From Desulfohalobiaceae bacterium (GTDB taxonomy: Bacteria; Desulfobacterota; Desulfovibrionia; Desulfovibrionales; Desulfothermaceae): a stretch of 33,090 nt of DNA. The position numbers were made by a program, and so were the translations under genes. The stretch spans positions 1 to 33,090 of the forward strand of contig JAIPDR010000017.1 in NCBI GenBank assembly GCA_021737615.1. Direction: 5' to 3'. The notes beneath the pieces were generated by a model. The model searched no databases. It was not told where the DNA came from and saw only the letters and a list, made by a program, of their open reading frames with translations. Below are positions 1 through 8,787 of this stretch, piece by piece (the first letter of the stretch is position 1; every line of letters starts with the position of its first letter).

Positions 1-1097
1 TAGTTGTGCACCGGAACCTTGGGCCGGTTGAGCGGGATATGCTTGTAGTTGACCCGCAGGCGGGCCCGGTGGGCGTCGGCGTAGAAAAAGAGGCGGGCCA
101 GCAGCATCTTGTCCGGGCTGGGACCGGTCCCCGGCACGAAGGTGTTCGGTTCGAAGGCCGCCTGCTCGATTTCGCTGTGAAAGTCGGTGGGGTTCCGGGT
201 CAGGGTCAGCCGGCCGACCTCGGGCAGCGGGTAGTCACCGTGCGGCCAGACCTTGGTCAGGTCGAAGGGATTGAAGCGATAGGTCTCGGCCTCCTCGAAG
301 GGCATGATCTGCACCTTCAGAGTCCAGCTGGGATAATCCCCCCGCTCAATGGCCTGGGACAGATCGCGGCGGTGGTAATCGGCGTCCTCGCCGGCAATCC
401 GGTCGGCCCCCTCCTGAGTGAGGAAGTCGATGCCCTGGTCGGTCTTGAAGTGGTACTTGACCCAGAAGCGCTCGCCCTTGGCGTTGACCCACATGTAGGT
501 GTGGCTGGAGTAGCCGTTCATGTGCCGCCAGGTCTTGGGGATGCCGCGGTCTCCCATCAGCCAGGTGACCTGGTGGGCGGACTCGGGGGACAAGGTCCAG
601 AAGTCCCACTGCATGTCGTGGTCGCGCAGGCCGTTGTCAGCCCGGCGCTTCTGGGAGCGGATGAAGTGCTGGAACTTCATGGGGTCCCGCACGAAGAAAA
701 TCGGCGTGTTGTTGCCCACCAGGTCGAAGTTGCCCTCGCTGGTGTAGAACTTCAGGGCGAAGCCGCGCGGGTCGCGCCAGGTGTCCGGGCTGCCGCGCTC
801 GCCTGCCACGGTCGAAAATCTGATCAACGTGTCCGTCTTCGTTTCCGGCTGGAAGACCGCGGCTTTGGTGTAGGCGCTGACATCCCGGGTCACCTCGAAG
901 TGGCCGAAGGCCCCGGAACCTTTGGCATGTGGCTGTCGCTCCGGAATCCGCTCCCGGTTGAAGTTGGCCATCTGCTCGATGAGATAGTGGTCCTGCAGCA
1001 GAAGGGGCCCGTCCGGTCCCACGCTGAGGGAGAACTCGTCGCTGGATACGGGAATACCCGCGTCGTTGGTGGTGGGTTTGCGATCATTGTTCTTCAT
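1..1097 (-). CDS. katA: Monofunctional haem catalase, 3' end cut by the window edge
   Basis: Converts hydrogen peroxide to water and oxygen in the cytoplasm. The frame is open from ATG at 1097 to the left edge (365 complete codons), so roughly the last quarter of a typical 480-residue clade 3 catalase lies outside. Visible family signatures: [19 protein letters not shown] with distal haem His57; [22 protein letters not shown] with the catalytic Asn; the haem-ligand Tyr339 in [10 protein letters not shown]. The frame is intact over its whole visible length. AGGAG lies 6 bases before the ATG. The sequence is close, as I remember it, to KatA/CatA proteins of Actinobacteria, so transfer is possible but untested. 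The region in front carries a broken Fur/PerR-type repressor gene and a Fur-box-like site, an arrangement known for peroxide-regulated catalases. Confidence 0.96.
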   Translation of the reverse strand, partial: MKNNDRKPTTNDAGIPVSSDEFSLSVGPDGPLLLQDHYLIEQMANFNRERIPERQPHAKGSGAFGHFEVTRDVSAYTKAAVFQPETKTDTLIRFSTVAGERGSPDTWRDPRGFALKFYTSEGNFDLVGNNTPIFFVRDPMKFQHFIRSQKRRADNGLRDHDMQWDFWTLSPESAHQVTWLMGDRGIPKTWRHMNGYSSHTYMWVNAKGERFWVKYHFKTDQGIDFLTQEGADRIAGEDADYHRRDLSQAIERGDYPSWTLKVQIMPFEEAETYRFNPFDLTKVWPHGDYPLPEVGRLTLTRNPTDFHSEIEQAAFEPNTFVPGTGPSPDKMLLARLFFYADAHRARLRVNYKHIPLNRPKVPVHN

Positions 1098-1109
1098 GGT
1101 GCTCTCCTT

Positions 1110-1297
1110 TGTCTGAAACTCGCGTCTGACTTCTTCATAGATCCTTTCCTCCGAGGGGTGGCCCTGGCTCTGACCGCCAAAACTCTCACCACGGCCAGCC
1201 ATTGCGGCGTGATCCTGAAGTCATGCTCTCACAACTTGGAAAGCATGTGATCCATACGTTCCTTGACATCTGCCGGCTGGGAAGATTCGTTGTTCAT
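1110..1297 (-). pseudogene. Remnant of a Fur/PerR-family repressor gene (N-terminal part only)
   Basis: Reading the minus strand from ATG 1297 gives MNNESSQPADVKERMDHMLSKL, a TGA stop, then [19 protein letters not shown]. After a frame change at about 1168-1175 it continues [20 protein letters not shown]. Together these match the winged-helix start of Fur/PerR proteins (typical pattern: LREHGLRITPQRLAVLRVL..S.GHPS.E.IYE.V...FPT). Damage seen: an Arg CGA-type codon is now TGA, the usual PQR is PQW, there is a frameshift, and everything after about residue 60 is gone, including the recognition helix and metal sites. The remnant ends at the ribosome binding site of the catalase, as if a deletion had fused the two genes. 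Whether it was PerR or another Fur paralogue cannot be told from this part. Confidence 0.8.
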
Positions 1298-1309
1298 AGA
1301 AATTGTTTA

Positions 1310-1328
1310 TTTAATGATAGTCGTTATC
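1310..1328. promoter_or_regulatory. Fur/PerR-box-like operator
   Basis: The 19-mer TTTAATGATAGTCGTTATC matches the Fur-box consensus GATAATGATAATCATTATC at 15 of 19 positions. It starts 13 bases upstream of the first codon of the broken Fur/PerR gene and about 210 bases upstream of the catalase. That placement fits an autoregulated repressor-catalase transcript. Binding is inferred. Confidence 0.6.
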
Positions 1329-1606
1329 CATTATGATCCCATCAACACTATTTGCCTGTCAAGGGCTGAATTCATAACTCTTTGCCAACATATAGATCTC
1401 GTCCGCTTGTGCGGTTGCCAGAAACACCGATCCAAGACCAATGACAAGGGCCGTACTGATTTTTGTGGCGTATCAAACATTGCCAAAAGCGGCCAACGAT
1501 CCTACTATAATCAGGAAATGCCGGTCCAGATCGAAGGCCGGATGCGGGCAGAATGAGTTCTGCCCTGGTCATGGACCCTAACTTTTACGCCCCCTGAATA
1601 ACGATC
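1329..1606. other. Intergenic region between catalase operator and hybrid kinase
   Basis: I find no convincing gene here. The only clear structure is a perfect hairpin at 1547-1566 (GGGCAGAA, loop TGAG, TTCTGCCC), 41 bases before the kinase start. It has no following T-run, so it is more likely an mRNA leader structure than a terminator. The kinase ATG at 1607 lacks a strong Shine-Dalgarno sequence. Confidence 0.5.
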
Positions 1607-3631
1607 ATGTCGCAAACTCCGACTTACGAACAATTAAAGAAGCGGGTACAGGAACTGGAAAGAGCCGAACTCGAACGTAGGCAAACCGAGGAGGCCCTGC
1701 TGGAGGAGAAAAACCGGGCCCGGAAGTACTTGGATATAGCCGCGGTCGCCATCGTGGCCATTGACACCAGAGGAGTCGTGTCCTTCATTAACAAGAAGGG
1801 CAGCCAGATCCTCGGCTATGACCAGGCCGAAATCCTCGGTCGAGACTGGTTTGATACCTTTCTGCCCCCGGACACCAGGAAGGAAGTCAGAGCCGCTTTC
1901 AACAGATTGATCTCCGGCCGGATTGAGGCGGTTGAATACTACGAGAACCCGGTTTTGACAAGAAGCGGCCGGGAAAGAATCATCGCCTGGAACAACACTC
2001 TGCTCAAAGATGATAAAGGCAGACTTGTCGGCACCTTAAGCTCGGGACAGGACATCACCGGGCGCAAGCGGGTGGAGGAGGCCTTGCGCAGGAGCCAGCG
2101 CCTACTGGAAGAAACCCAGAGGCTGACCAAGGTCGGCGGCTGGGAGTATGACCCGGAAGAAGGAAGCTTCATCTGGACTGATGAAACCTATCGTATCTAT
2201 GGTGTGAGCAAAAACGCATTCGACCCGAACGATCTCCGGTATAATCTGGAGTTTTATGCGCCGGAGGATCGAAAGACAGTCCAAGAGGCCTTTGCCGAAG
2301 CCGTGAACAAAGGCCGGGCATATGATCTGGAAGTACGCTTTATTGCGGCAACAGGAGACCGTCTCTGGGTACGGACGATTGGGAGCCCTGTCTGGGAAGA
2401 CGGAAGGGTCAGGAAGGTGGTCGGCATCATCATGGACATCACCGAGCGGGTCCAGGCTGAAGAGGAGAGGGTCAAACTGCAGGAACAATTGATCCAGGCC
2501 CAGAAAATGGAATCCGTGGGGCGGCTGGCAGGGGGCGTGGCCCATGACTTCAACAACCTGCTCAGTCCGATCCTGGCCTATTCAGAAATGCTGCTGGACG
2601 ATCTGCCCGGGGCCGACTCCCGGCGGCAATTCGCGGAAGAGATCCGCACTGCGGCCAAAAGAGCCAGCGATCTTACCCGCCAGCTTCTGGCCTTCGGGCG
2701 CAAGCAGACCCTGGAAATACAAACCCTGGACCTGAATCAGATCGTGCAGGATTTCGAAAAGCTGCTCCGCAGGACCATCCGCGAGGACGTGGGCATCGAT
2801 CTTAGTCTGTCTTTTTCCCACCTGCCGGTCAAGGTGGACCGGGGCCAGATGGAGCAGGTGCTCATGAACCTGGCGATCAACGCCCAGGATGCCATGCCCG
2901 AGGGGGGGACCATGGCCATCGAGACCGACCAGGCGGAGTTGGACGAGACCTATGCCAGGACCCATCAAGGGGTGCAGCCCGGGCAATATGCGATGCTGGC
3001 AGTCAGCGACACCGGAACGGGCATGGACGAAAAAACCCTTGAACAGGTGTTCGACCCTTTTTTCACCACGAAGACAAAAGGGGAAGGGACCGGTCTGGGT
3101 CTGGCCATGGTCTATGGAATCGTCAAGCAGCACGGCGGGAACATCTGGGTCTACAGCGAACCCGGCCTGGGGGCCGTATTCAAGATCTACCTACCCTTGA
3201 GCCAGGAGGCCCGAACGGAAACAGGAAGTGCCGGGGAGAGGGATAAGGCCGCGAACCGGGGCACCGAGACAGTTCTTGTGGTGGAAGACGACGAGAAGGT
3301 CCGGAAGCTGGCCGCCCGTATCTTGGAAAAGCGTGGCTACAGCGTGCTGCAGGCACAGGATGGACAAAAGGCCCTTGAAGCAGTCCGAACCGCAGAAGGG
3401 TTGATCCATCTTCTCCTGACCGATGTGGTCATGCCCGATATGAACGGCAAGGAGGTTTACCAGCGGCTGTCTTCGATACGGCCTGGACTGAAGGTTCTCT
3501 TCATGTCCGGATACACCGACGACGTCATTTCTCACAGCCAGATCCTGGATGAGGGAGTGGATTTCCTCCAGAAGCCCTTCGGCGTGGAGCAGCTGGCGGC
3601 CAAGGTGAGAGAAATCCTGGACCTGGAATAG
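1607..3631 (+). CDS. Soluble hybrid sensor histidine kinase (PAS-PAS-HisKA-HATPase-REC)
   Basis: 674 residues with no membrane segment, so a cytoplasmic sensor. Order: N-terminal coiled coil (4-45), PAS 1 (about 37-155), PAS 2 with the VGGWEYDPE start (about 165-285), coiled linker, HisKA with phospho-acceptor His313 in GGVAHDFNNLLSP, HATPase (N box NLAINAQDAM 421-430, G boxes DTGTGM and GEGTGLGLA), and a C-terminal receiver with Asp606 in LLLTDVVMPDMNG and Lys656 in LQKPF. All phosphorelay residues are present. HDFNN kinases often work in multi-step relays; the output partner is not evident here. The P5C dehydrogenase gene starts only 40 bases downstream on the same strand, so co-transcription is possible. 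Confidence 0.93.
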   Translation: MSQTPTYEQLKKRVQELERAELERRQTEEALLEEKNRARKYLDIAAVAIVAIDTRGVVSFINKKGSQILGYDQAEILGRDWFDTFLPPDTRKEVRAAFNRLISGRIEAVEYYENPVLTRSGRERIIAWNNTLLKDDKGRLVGTLSSGQDITGRKRVEEALRRSQRLLEETQRLTKVGGWEYDPEEGSFIWTDETYRIYGVSKNAFDPNDLRYNLEFYAPEDRKTVQEAFAEAVNKGRAYDLEVRFIAATGDRLWVRTIGSPVWEDGRVRKVVGIIMDITERVQAEEERVKLQEQLIQAQKMESVGRLAGGVAHDFNNLLSPILAYSEMLLDDLPGADSRRQFAEEIRTAAKRASDLTRQLLAFGRKQTLEIQTLDLNQIVQDFEKLLRRTIREDVGIDLSLSFSHLPVKVDRGQMEQVLMNLAINAQDAMPEGGTMAIETDQAELDETYARTHQGVQPGQYAMLAVSDTGTGMDEKTLEQVFDPFFTTKTKGEGTGLGLAMVYGIVKQHGGNIWVYSEPGLGAVFKIYLPLSQEARTETGSAGERDKAANRGTETVLVVEDDEKVRKLAARILEKRGYSVLQAQDGQKALEAVRTAEGLIHLLLTDVVMPDMNGKEVYQRLSSIRPGLKVLFMSGYTDDVISHSQILDEGVDFLQKPFGVEQLAAKVREILDLE

Positions 3632-3671
3632 AATTTTTTTTGCAAACATATCAGCTCAAGGAGAAGCGTCC

Positions 3672-5300
3672 ATGAATTATAGAGGCACTGTTCCCAAGGC
3701 GGTCAATGAACCTCCCCTGCAGTATGAACCCGGCTCGGTCAAGAGGATGGAGTTGAAAGAACGGCTCAAGGAGCTGCGCACCCAGGAAATCGAGATCCCG
3801 CTGATCATCGGTGGACGTGAAGTCAGGACCGGGCAAACGGCCCAGGTGGTCATGCCCCACAACCACGGGCATGTCCTGGCCACCTGCCACCAGGCCGGAG
3901 AAGAAGAGATCCGGGAAGCAGTCGCCGCCTCACTGGAGGCCTGGCATGAATGGTCCAGAACCGACTGGGAAACCAGGGTGGCGGTCATGAAAAAGGCCGC
4001 CCACCTGCTGAGCGGGCGTTTTCGGACCACCATGAACGCAGCGACCATGCTCGGGACCGGCAAGAGCGTCTACCAGGCCGAGATAGAAGCAGTCTGTGAA
4101 CTGACCGATTTTTTGAACTTTAATTGCGAATACCTGTACCACATTTACGGTGAACAGCCCCTCTACTCCCCGGCCGGTATCTGGAACCGGCTGGAGCACC
4201 GCCCCCTGGAAGGGTTTGTCTTTGCCGCCACACCGTTCAACTTCGTGGCCATCTCCGGCAACCTGCCCACCTCCCCGGCCCTCATGGGCAACGTGGCCCT
4301 CTGGAAGCCGGCCTCTTCCGCGGTCTATCCGGCCTTTCATTTTTACCGGATCCTCCAGATGGCCGGACTTCCGGACGGGGTCATCAACTTCATCCCCGGT
4401 CCGGGGTCTCAGATCGGTCCTGTGGTCTTGAACAACGAAAACCTGGCCGGGGTCCACTTCACCGGCTCGGCCTCGACCTTTCAACATGTCTGGCGCAGCG
4501 TGGGCCAGAACATCGACAAGTACCGCAATTATCCCAGGATCGTGGGCGAGACCGGGGGCAAGGACTTCATCGTGGTCCACGAATCGGCCAGTGTCGAGGC
4601 CACGGTGGCGGCCATCGTCAGGGGGGCCTTTGAGTATCAGGGTCAGAAGTGTTCCGCGGTCTCCCGGGTGTACCTGCCCAGGGTGCTCTTTGAAGAAATC
4701 CGGGATAAGACCCTGGAGGAGGTCAAAACCATCAAGATGGGTGATGTGGAAGACTTCTCCAACTTTATGAATTCCGTGATCGACCGGGCAGCCTTCGACA
4801 AGATCAAGGGATATCTCGACTTTGCCAAAGAGGCCCCGGATGCCCAGATTCTGGCCGGAGGCGAAACCGATGATTCCCTGGGCTACTTTATCGAGCCCAC
4901 CGTGATTGTAACGGACAACCCCTACTTCAAGACCATGAAAGAGGAAATCTTCGGTCCGGTGGTCACCTTCTACGTCTATGAGACCGATTTCGAAGAGGCC
5001 CTTAGCCTCTGCGACCGGACCAGTCCCTACGGTCTGACCGGAGCGGTCTTTGCCAGGGACCGCCAGGCCATCGCCCGGGCCACCGAGATCCTGACCTACG
5101 CCGCCGGAAACTTCTACATCAACGACAAGCCCACCGCGTCCGTTGTCGGACAGCAGCCCTTTGGAGGGGCCAGGGCCTCCGGCACCAACGACAAGGCCGG
5201 CTCTCCCTTCAATCTCATGCGCTGGGTTTCCCCCAGGTCCATCAAGGAAAACTTCGATCCGCCCCGGGACTACCGCTATCCGTTTTTGAAGGAACCATAA
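3672..5300 (+). CDS. pruA: L-glutamate gamma-semialdehyde (1-pyrroline-5-carboxylate) dehydrogenase, ALDH4A1-like
   Basis: Oxidises glutamate semialdehyde (from P5C) to glutamate with NAD+, the second step of proline breakdown. 542 residues, the size of mitochondrial-type P5C dehydrogenases and much shorter than PutA fusions. Key residues: Asn190 in ATPFNFVAISGN, the NPTSPALMGNVALWKP region, Glu293 in GETGGKDF, catalytic Cys327 in YQGQKCSAVSRV, MKEEIFGPV, and the end motif NFYINDKPTASVVGQQPFGGARASGTNDK, which is diagnostic for the ALDH4 group. An AAGGAGAAG ribosome binding site lies 5 bases before the ATG at 3672. No proline dehydrogenase gene is in the window. The hybrid kinase lies just upstream on the same strand. 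Confidence 0.93.
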   Translation: MNYRGTVPKAVNEPPLQYEPGSVKRMELKERLKELRTQEIEIPLIIGGREVRTGQTAQVVMPHNHGHVLATCHQAGEEEIREAVAASLEAWHEWSRTDWETRVAVMKKAAHLLSGRFRTTMNAATMLGTGKSVYQAEIEAVCELTDFLNFNCEYLYHIYGEQPLYSPAGIWNRLEHRPLEGFVFAATPFNFVAISGNLPTSPALMGNVALWKPASSAVYPAFHFYRILQMAGLPDGVINFIPGPGSQIGPVVLNNENLAGVHFTGSASTFQHVWRSVGQNIDKYRNYPRIVGETGGKDFIVVHESASVEATVAAIVRGAFEYQGQKCSAVSRVYLPRVLFEEIRDKTLEEVKTIKMGDVEDFSNFMNSVIDRAAFDKIKGYLDFAKEAPDAQILAGGETDDSLGYFIEPTVIVTDNPYFKTMKEEIFGPVVTFYVYETDFEEALSLCDRTSPYGLTGAVFARDRQAIARATEILTYAAGNFYINDKPTASVVGQQPFGGARASGTNDKAGSPFNLMRWVSPRSIKENFDPPRDYRYPFLKEP

Positions 5301-5394
5301 AAACTATTCCTTGACAGGATAGTGGTTTTCGACGCGTTCTCCAATGCAACGTTCGTATGCGAAACATCTGCGATGACCAACGAATAGTTTTTAT
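5297..5394. repeat. 98-bp element bounded by perfect 13-bp inverted repeats
   Basis: ATAAAAACTATTC (5297-5309) and GAATAGTTTTTAT (5382-5394) are exact reverse complements. The left arm overlaps the TAA stop of the dehydrogenase gene. The 72-base interior has no reading frame. It could be a long-looped transcription terminator (the right arm ends in TTTTTAT) or a small MITE-like insertion. A single copy is seen in this window. Confidence 0.55.
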
Positions 5395-5477
5395 AATGTC
5401 AACTTCTGGTATATAGGCTTTAAGAAAAAGTTTTTGGATTTATAGCAGATAACCAGCTCTAATTCTTTGTCTTAACA

Positions 5478-5508
5478 ATCAAAAATCCAAAATCAAAAAT
5501 CAAAAATT
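5478..5508. repeat. A-rich short direct repeats (AAAAATC-type units)
   Basis: Several consecutive CAAAAATC/CAAAATC units lie immediately upstream of the ribosome binding site (GGAGGGA, 5518-5524) of the hydrolase gene. This is a low-complexity tract. It may form a bent or unstructured leader; no function is shown. Confidence 0.5.
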
Positions 5509-5527
5509 CTATAGTACGGAGGGAGTT

Positions 5528-6322
5528 ATGCCTTTTGCCGACGTCAATGAAACACGGCTTCACTTTCGGCTGGACGGCCCTGAAGAGGGCCCGGTGGTCA
5601 TGCTTTCGAACTCCCTGGCCTCGGACCTGAGCATGTGGGACGCCCAGATACCCGGGCTGATCGAGGCCGGGTACCGGGTACTCCGCTATGACAGCCGCGG
5701 TCACGGACAGTCAGCCGTGCCTGAAGGCCCCTACTCCATGGAGATGCTGGCCGCGGATGCCGCAGGTCTCATGGACCGGCTCGGGCTGGACCGGGTCGAT
5801 TTCTGCGGCCTGTCCATGGGAGGGATGGTCGCCCAGATGCTGGGCAGCCATTATCCGCAAAGGCTGAGAACTCTGGTCCTCAGCTCGACATCAGCCTACG
5901 CCGGACCGCCGGAAAACTGGGACGAGCGCATCATTCTGGTCCAAAAGCAGGGCCTGCAGGCGGTGGTCGATGCAACCATCGACCGCTGGTTCACCAGGGC
6001 CGGCCAGGAAGAAATGCCCCTGGAGATGGCCAGGGTCCGCAACATGATCCTCAATACGCCTGTCCAGGGATTCTGCGCCTGCTGCCAGGCAATCCGGGAT
6101 ATGGATCAGCGCGACTCCATCCGCTCCATATCGGCCCCTACCCTGGTGGCGGTCGGGGAGCACGATCCCGGGACTCCGGTCTCGGCTGCGGAGTTCATCC
6201 ACGGACAGATCGCATCTTCGCAACTCAAGATCTTCCCGGGCGCGGCCCACCTGGTCAATGTGGAAAAGGCGGACGAGTTCACCAGGGCCCTCCTCGATTT
6301 TTTGGTAAATGCCGGGGCTTGA
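5528..6322 (+). CDS. pcaD: Alpha/beta hydrolase, 3-oxoadipate enol-lactonase (PcaD)-like
   Basis: 264 residues, full length for the family. The nucleophile elbow is GLSMGG with Ser96, the acid is Asp213 in GEHDPGTP, and the base is His241 in AAHLVNVEKADEF. The opening LHFRLDGPEEGPVVMLSNSL, the RYDSRGHGQS stretch and the cap motif ACCQAIRDMDQR are typical of PcaD, which hydrolyses 3-oxoadipate enol-lactone in the aerobic protocatechuate/catechol pathway. No other beta-ketoadipate pathway gene lies nearby, so another lactone or ester may be the real substrate. Start supported by GGAGGGA 3-9 bases upstream. No signal peptide. It faces a convergent ABC transporter operon across a terminator. Confidence 0.82.
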   Translation: MPFADVNETRLHFRLDGPEEGPVVMLSNSLASDLSMWDAQIPGLIEAGYRVLRYDSRGHGQSAVPEGPYSMEMLAADAAGLMDRLGLDRVDFCGLSMGGMVAQMLGSHYPQRLRTLVLSSTSAYAGPPENWDERIILVQKQGLQAVVDATIDRWFTRAGQEEMPLEMARVRNMILNTPVQGFCACCQAIRDMDQRDSIRSISAPTLVAVGEHDPGTPVSAAEFIHGQIASSQLKIFPGAAHLVNVEKADEFTRALLDFLVNAGA

Positions 6323-6377
6323 TAGCCTTCCACCGATACTATGCTAACTCGACCGGCAAAAGAAAGCAGAGGTTCGC

Positions 6378-6402
6378 CCACGGATCACACGGATTGACAC
6401 AG
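6378..6402. repeat. Tandem CACGRAT-type units, copy 1
   Basis: CCACGGAT, CACACGGAT and CACAGAT follow one another with short spacers. The reverse complement of 8869-8896 carries the same three-unit pattern. This is a dispersed intergenic motif at both ends of the dppD-dppF pair; function unknown. Confidence 0.4.
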
Positions 6403-6413
6403 ATAAGAATCTT

Positions 6414-6447
6414 TTTTGCCTGCCAGAATAAGAACTGGCAGGCAAAA
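6414..6447. terminator. Bidirectional Rho-independent terminator
   Basis: Perfect 13-bp stem TTTTGCCTGCCAG / CTGGCAGGCAAAA with the 8-base loop AATAAGAA. T-runs occur on both strands. It sits between the converging hydrolase gene (plus) and the ABC transporter operon (minus) and would serve both. Confidence 0.85.
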
Positions 6448-6488
6448 GCTTCAGCATGTGGCCTGGCAGGAATAACAACAGTGAACCA

Positions 6489-7532
6489 TCACTGCGTCTT
6501 CACAGGCCGCAGGTCCAGCTTGTCAGCCAGATGACAGGCCACGAAATGACCCTCGTCGATCTCGAAGTAGGGGGGAGGCTCTGATGAGCACAACTCCTTC
6601 CTGTAGGGGCAGCGGGGATGGAAGTGGCAGCCCGGCGGTGGATCGGACGGATTGGGGACGTCGCCCTCCAGGAGAACCTCCTCGGCCTCGTATTCCGGAT
6701 CCGGAACAGGTACTGCCGACATCAGCGATTCAGTATAGGGATGCCGGGGGCAGGCGAACAGACTCTCGGAACGGGCCAGCTCGACGATCCTGCCCAGGTA
6801 GACCACGGCCACCCGGTCGCTGATGTATTTGACCACAGAGAGATCGTGGGAGATGAAGAGGTAGGTCAAGCCGAGATCCTTCTGGAGGTCCTTGAACAGG
6901 TTGATCACTTGGGCCTGGACAGAGACGTCCAGGGCCGAGACCGGTTCGTCCGCCACGATCAGCTGGGGGTCCAGGGCCAGGGCCCGGGCGATGCAGATCC
7001 TTTGCCGCTGGCCTCCGGAAAACTCATGGGGATATCGTCCGCCGAAATCCGGCTTCAGGCCCACCGCTTCCAGGAGGGTTCTGACCCGTTTCTTCCGCTC
7101 GGCAGAGGTGCCGATGCCGTGGACGAGCAGGGGTTCGGCTATGATCTCTTCGACTTTCATGCGAGGGTTCAAGGTGGAATACGGATCCTGGAACACGATC
7201 TGCATGTCCTGGCGCAGCTTGTTGAGTTCTTCTTTAGAGGCAGCGGCCACATCGATCTCCCGATATTTTTGGCCGGAAGCGGCCAATTTTTTGCTTTGGA
7301 AAAGGACTTCCCCGGCCGTGGGCCTGATCAACCTGAGGATGGCCCGGCCGATGGTTGTCTTGCCGCAGCCAGATTCTCCGACAAGGCTGAAGGTTTCCCC
7401 TCGTCTGATGCTCAGGCTGACGTCGTCCACCGCCCGGACGTGGCCCACGACTTTTCGCAGGACTCCTTTCTGGATGGGGAAGAACATCTTCAGGTTCTTG
7501 ACTTGCAGCAGCAGATTTCCAGAAGACAGCAT
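6489..7532 (-). CDS. dppF: Peptide/opine-type ABC importer, ATP-binding subunit DppF/OppF
   Basis: 347-residue cytoplasmic ATPase. Walker [10 protein letters not shown] (52-60), Q-loop [11 protein letters not shown], signature FSGGQ (171-175), Walker B LIVADEP (191-197) and the H-loop FISHDLSVV are all intact. The C-terminal oligopeptide-transporter extension ([25 protein letters not shown]) marks the Dpp/Opp/Nik family. It is last in the operon, 9 bases after dppD, with AAAGGTGG before the ATG. It pairs with DppD to drive the permeases DppB and DppC. The substrate cannot be read from an ATPase subunit. Confidence 0.93.
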   Translation of the reverse strand: MLSSGNLLLQVKNLKMFFPIQKGVLRKVVGHVRAVDDVSLSIRRGETFSLVGESGCGKTTIGRAILRLIRPTAGEVLFQSKKLAASGQKYREIDVAAASKEELNKLRQDMQIVFQDPYSTLNPRMKVEEIIAEPLLVHGIGTSAERKKRVRTLLEAVGLKPDFGGRYPHEFSGGQRQRICIARALALDPQLIVADEPVSALDVSVQAQVINLFKDLQKDLGLTYLFISHDLSVVKYISDRVAVVYLGRIVELARSESLFACPRHPYTESLMSAVPVPDPEYEAEEVLLEGDVPNPSDPPPGCHFHPRCPYRKELCSSEPPPYFEIDEGHFVACHLADKLDLRPVKTQ

Positions 7533-7541
7533 AGACCACCT

Positions 7542-8543
7542 TTAGTCGTATCGCCAGCAGGACGTCCAGTGCCCCTGGACGACCTCTTTCTGGGGCGGGG
7601 GTTGTTGTTTACAGATGTCCATGGCCTGCGGGCAGCGGGTCTCGAAACCGCAGCCCGCAGGGATCTCCAAAAGATCCGGCACCACTCCCTTGATGGGCAT
7701 CAGTCTCTCATCCTTTTTGCTGGAGAGGGAGGGGATGGAGTGCATCAAGCCCTGGGTGTACGGGTGCCTGGGATTTCGAAAGAGGTTTTTCACGGTGCTC
7801 TTCTCCACGACTTTTCCGAGGTACATGACCGCGACGTCATCGGCCATCCTGGCAATGACTCCCAGATCGTGGGTGATGAACTGAATGGCGGTCTTGAATT
7901 CCCGGCGGAGGTCGTTCATCAATTTCAGGACCTGGGCCTGGATGGTCACATCAAGGGCGGTGGTGGGCTCGTCTGCGATGAGCAGGGAGGGGTTGCAGGA
8001 CAGGGCCGCGGCGATCATGACCCGCTGGCGCATTCCTCCGGAGAGCTGGTGGGGATATTCCTGCACACGCTGCTCAGGGCTGGGGATCCCGACGCTGGCA
8101 AGCATCTGGATCGCCTTTTCCCTGGCCTCGCGTCGGGACAGTCTCTGATGGAGCTTGATGCTCTCCATGATCTGGTTGCCGATGGTATAGATCGGGTTCA
8201 GGGAGGTCATCGGCTCCTGAAAGATCATGGCGATCTCATTGCCCCGGATGGAGCGCATCTTTCGCCCCCTGGGGTTGAGCCTTTCCAGGTTGATGACCTC
8301 CTCCCGGTTCTGATCTCCCTGATTCCGATGATAGCGGATCTCACCGGAAACAATCCGGCCTGGAGGCGTCTGGATCAAGCCCATGATCGAAAGGGCGGTT
8401 ATGGATTTGCCGCAGCCGCTCTCGCCGACGATGCCCAGTGTCCTGCCCTTTTCGATGGCAAAATCGACCCCGTCCACGGCCCGGACCACTCCGGCTTTGG
8501 TGTAAAAATAGGTTTTCAGGCCAATCAGTTCGATGAGGGGCAA
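7542..8543 (-). CDS. dppD: Peptide/opine-type ABC importer, ATP-binding subunit DppD/OppD
   Basis: 333 residues. Walker A GESGCGKS (40-47), signature LSGGM (167-171) and Walker B LLIADEP (187-193) are present. The C-terminal Cys-containing extension [18 protein letters not shown] is typical of DppD-type subunits. The start is TTG at 8543, chosen because GAGGTT stands 6 bases before it and no earlier start fits. It is separated from dppC by 379 bases that hold a REP-like hairpin and repeats. Expression may therefore be uncoupled from the permeases, or an internal promoter may exist. Confidence 0.93.
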   Translation of the reverse strand: MPLIELIGLKTYFYTKAGVVRAVDGVDFAIEKGRTLGIVGESGCGKSITALSIMGLIQTPPGRIVSGEIRYHRNQGDQNREEVINLERLNPRGRKMRSIRGNEIAMIFQEPMTSLNPIYTIGNQIMESIKLHQRLSRREAREKAIQMLASVGIPSPEQRVQEYPHQLSGGMRQRVMIAAALSCNPSLLIADEPTTALDVTIQAQVLKLMNDLRREFKTAIQFITHDLGVIARMADDVAVMYLGKVVEKSTVKNLFRNPRHPYTQGLMHSIPSLSSKKDERLMPIKGVVPDLLEIPAGCGFETRCPQAMDICKQQPPPQKEVVQGHWTSCWRYD

Positions 8544-8584
8544 ATTTGTAACCTCATGGTATTATCTTTTGTTACAAAACTCGC

Positions 8585-8611
8585 GTCAGCCCTGCCTCCG
8601 GCAGTGCTGAC
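8585..8611 (-). other. Hairpin in the dppC-dppD spacer
   Basis: GTCAGC-C-CTGCC-TCC-GGCAG-T-GCTGAC forms an 11-bp stem with one mismatch and a 3-base loop. It lies about 40 bases upstream of the dppD start on the transcript and is followed by GCGAGTTTTG. It may act as an attenuator or mRNA-stabilising structure. Confidence 0.45.
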
Positions 8612-8715
8612 ATATAACTATTTAACATATTTAAGAATACGGGACAAAGCTTTTGTACTATTGGGTTGAAGTCCACAACTGCCAGTTTGATCAGTGAAGA
8701 AACTTTTGGTCACCC

Positions 8716-8787
8716 CTCCGTCATTCCGGCGAAGGCAGGAATCCAGACTGAAAAAGCTGGACCCCGGCCTACGCCGGGGTGACGGAG
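8716..8787. repeat. REP-like imperfect palindrome
   Basis: Two 31-base arms (8716-8746 and 8757-8787) pair at 25 of 31 positions plus wobble pairs, with the 10-base loop ACTGAAAAAG. Arms begin CTCCGTCA and end in TCCAG/CTGGA. This is the widespread proteobacterial intergenic palindrome whose spurious translation reads LDSCLRRNDG. It sits inside the importer operon between dppC and dppD. Confidence 0.8.

Noticed and set aside
6-1250. Long plus-strand open frame opposite the catalase
   Set aside because: It is the antisense shadow of the catalase and the decayed repressor and has no family signature or ribosome binding site.
1263-1556. Plus-strand 97-codon frame before the hybrid kinase
   Set aside because: It runs through the Fur-box-like operator and the repressor relic; low-complexity start and no homology signal.
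6618-8669. Plus-strand open frame of about 680 codons across the two importer ATPase genes
   Set aside because: Antisense to two complete ABC ATPases on the minus strand; His/Asp/Gly-rich composition is typical of a shadow frame in GC-rich DNA.
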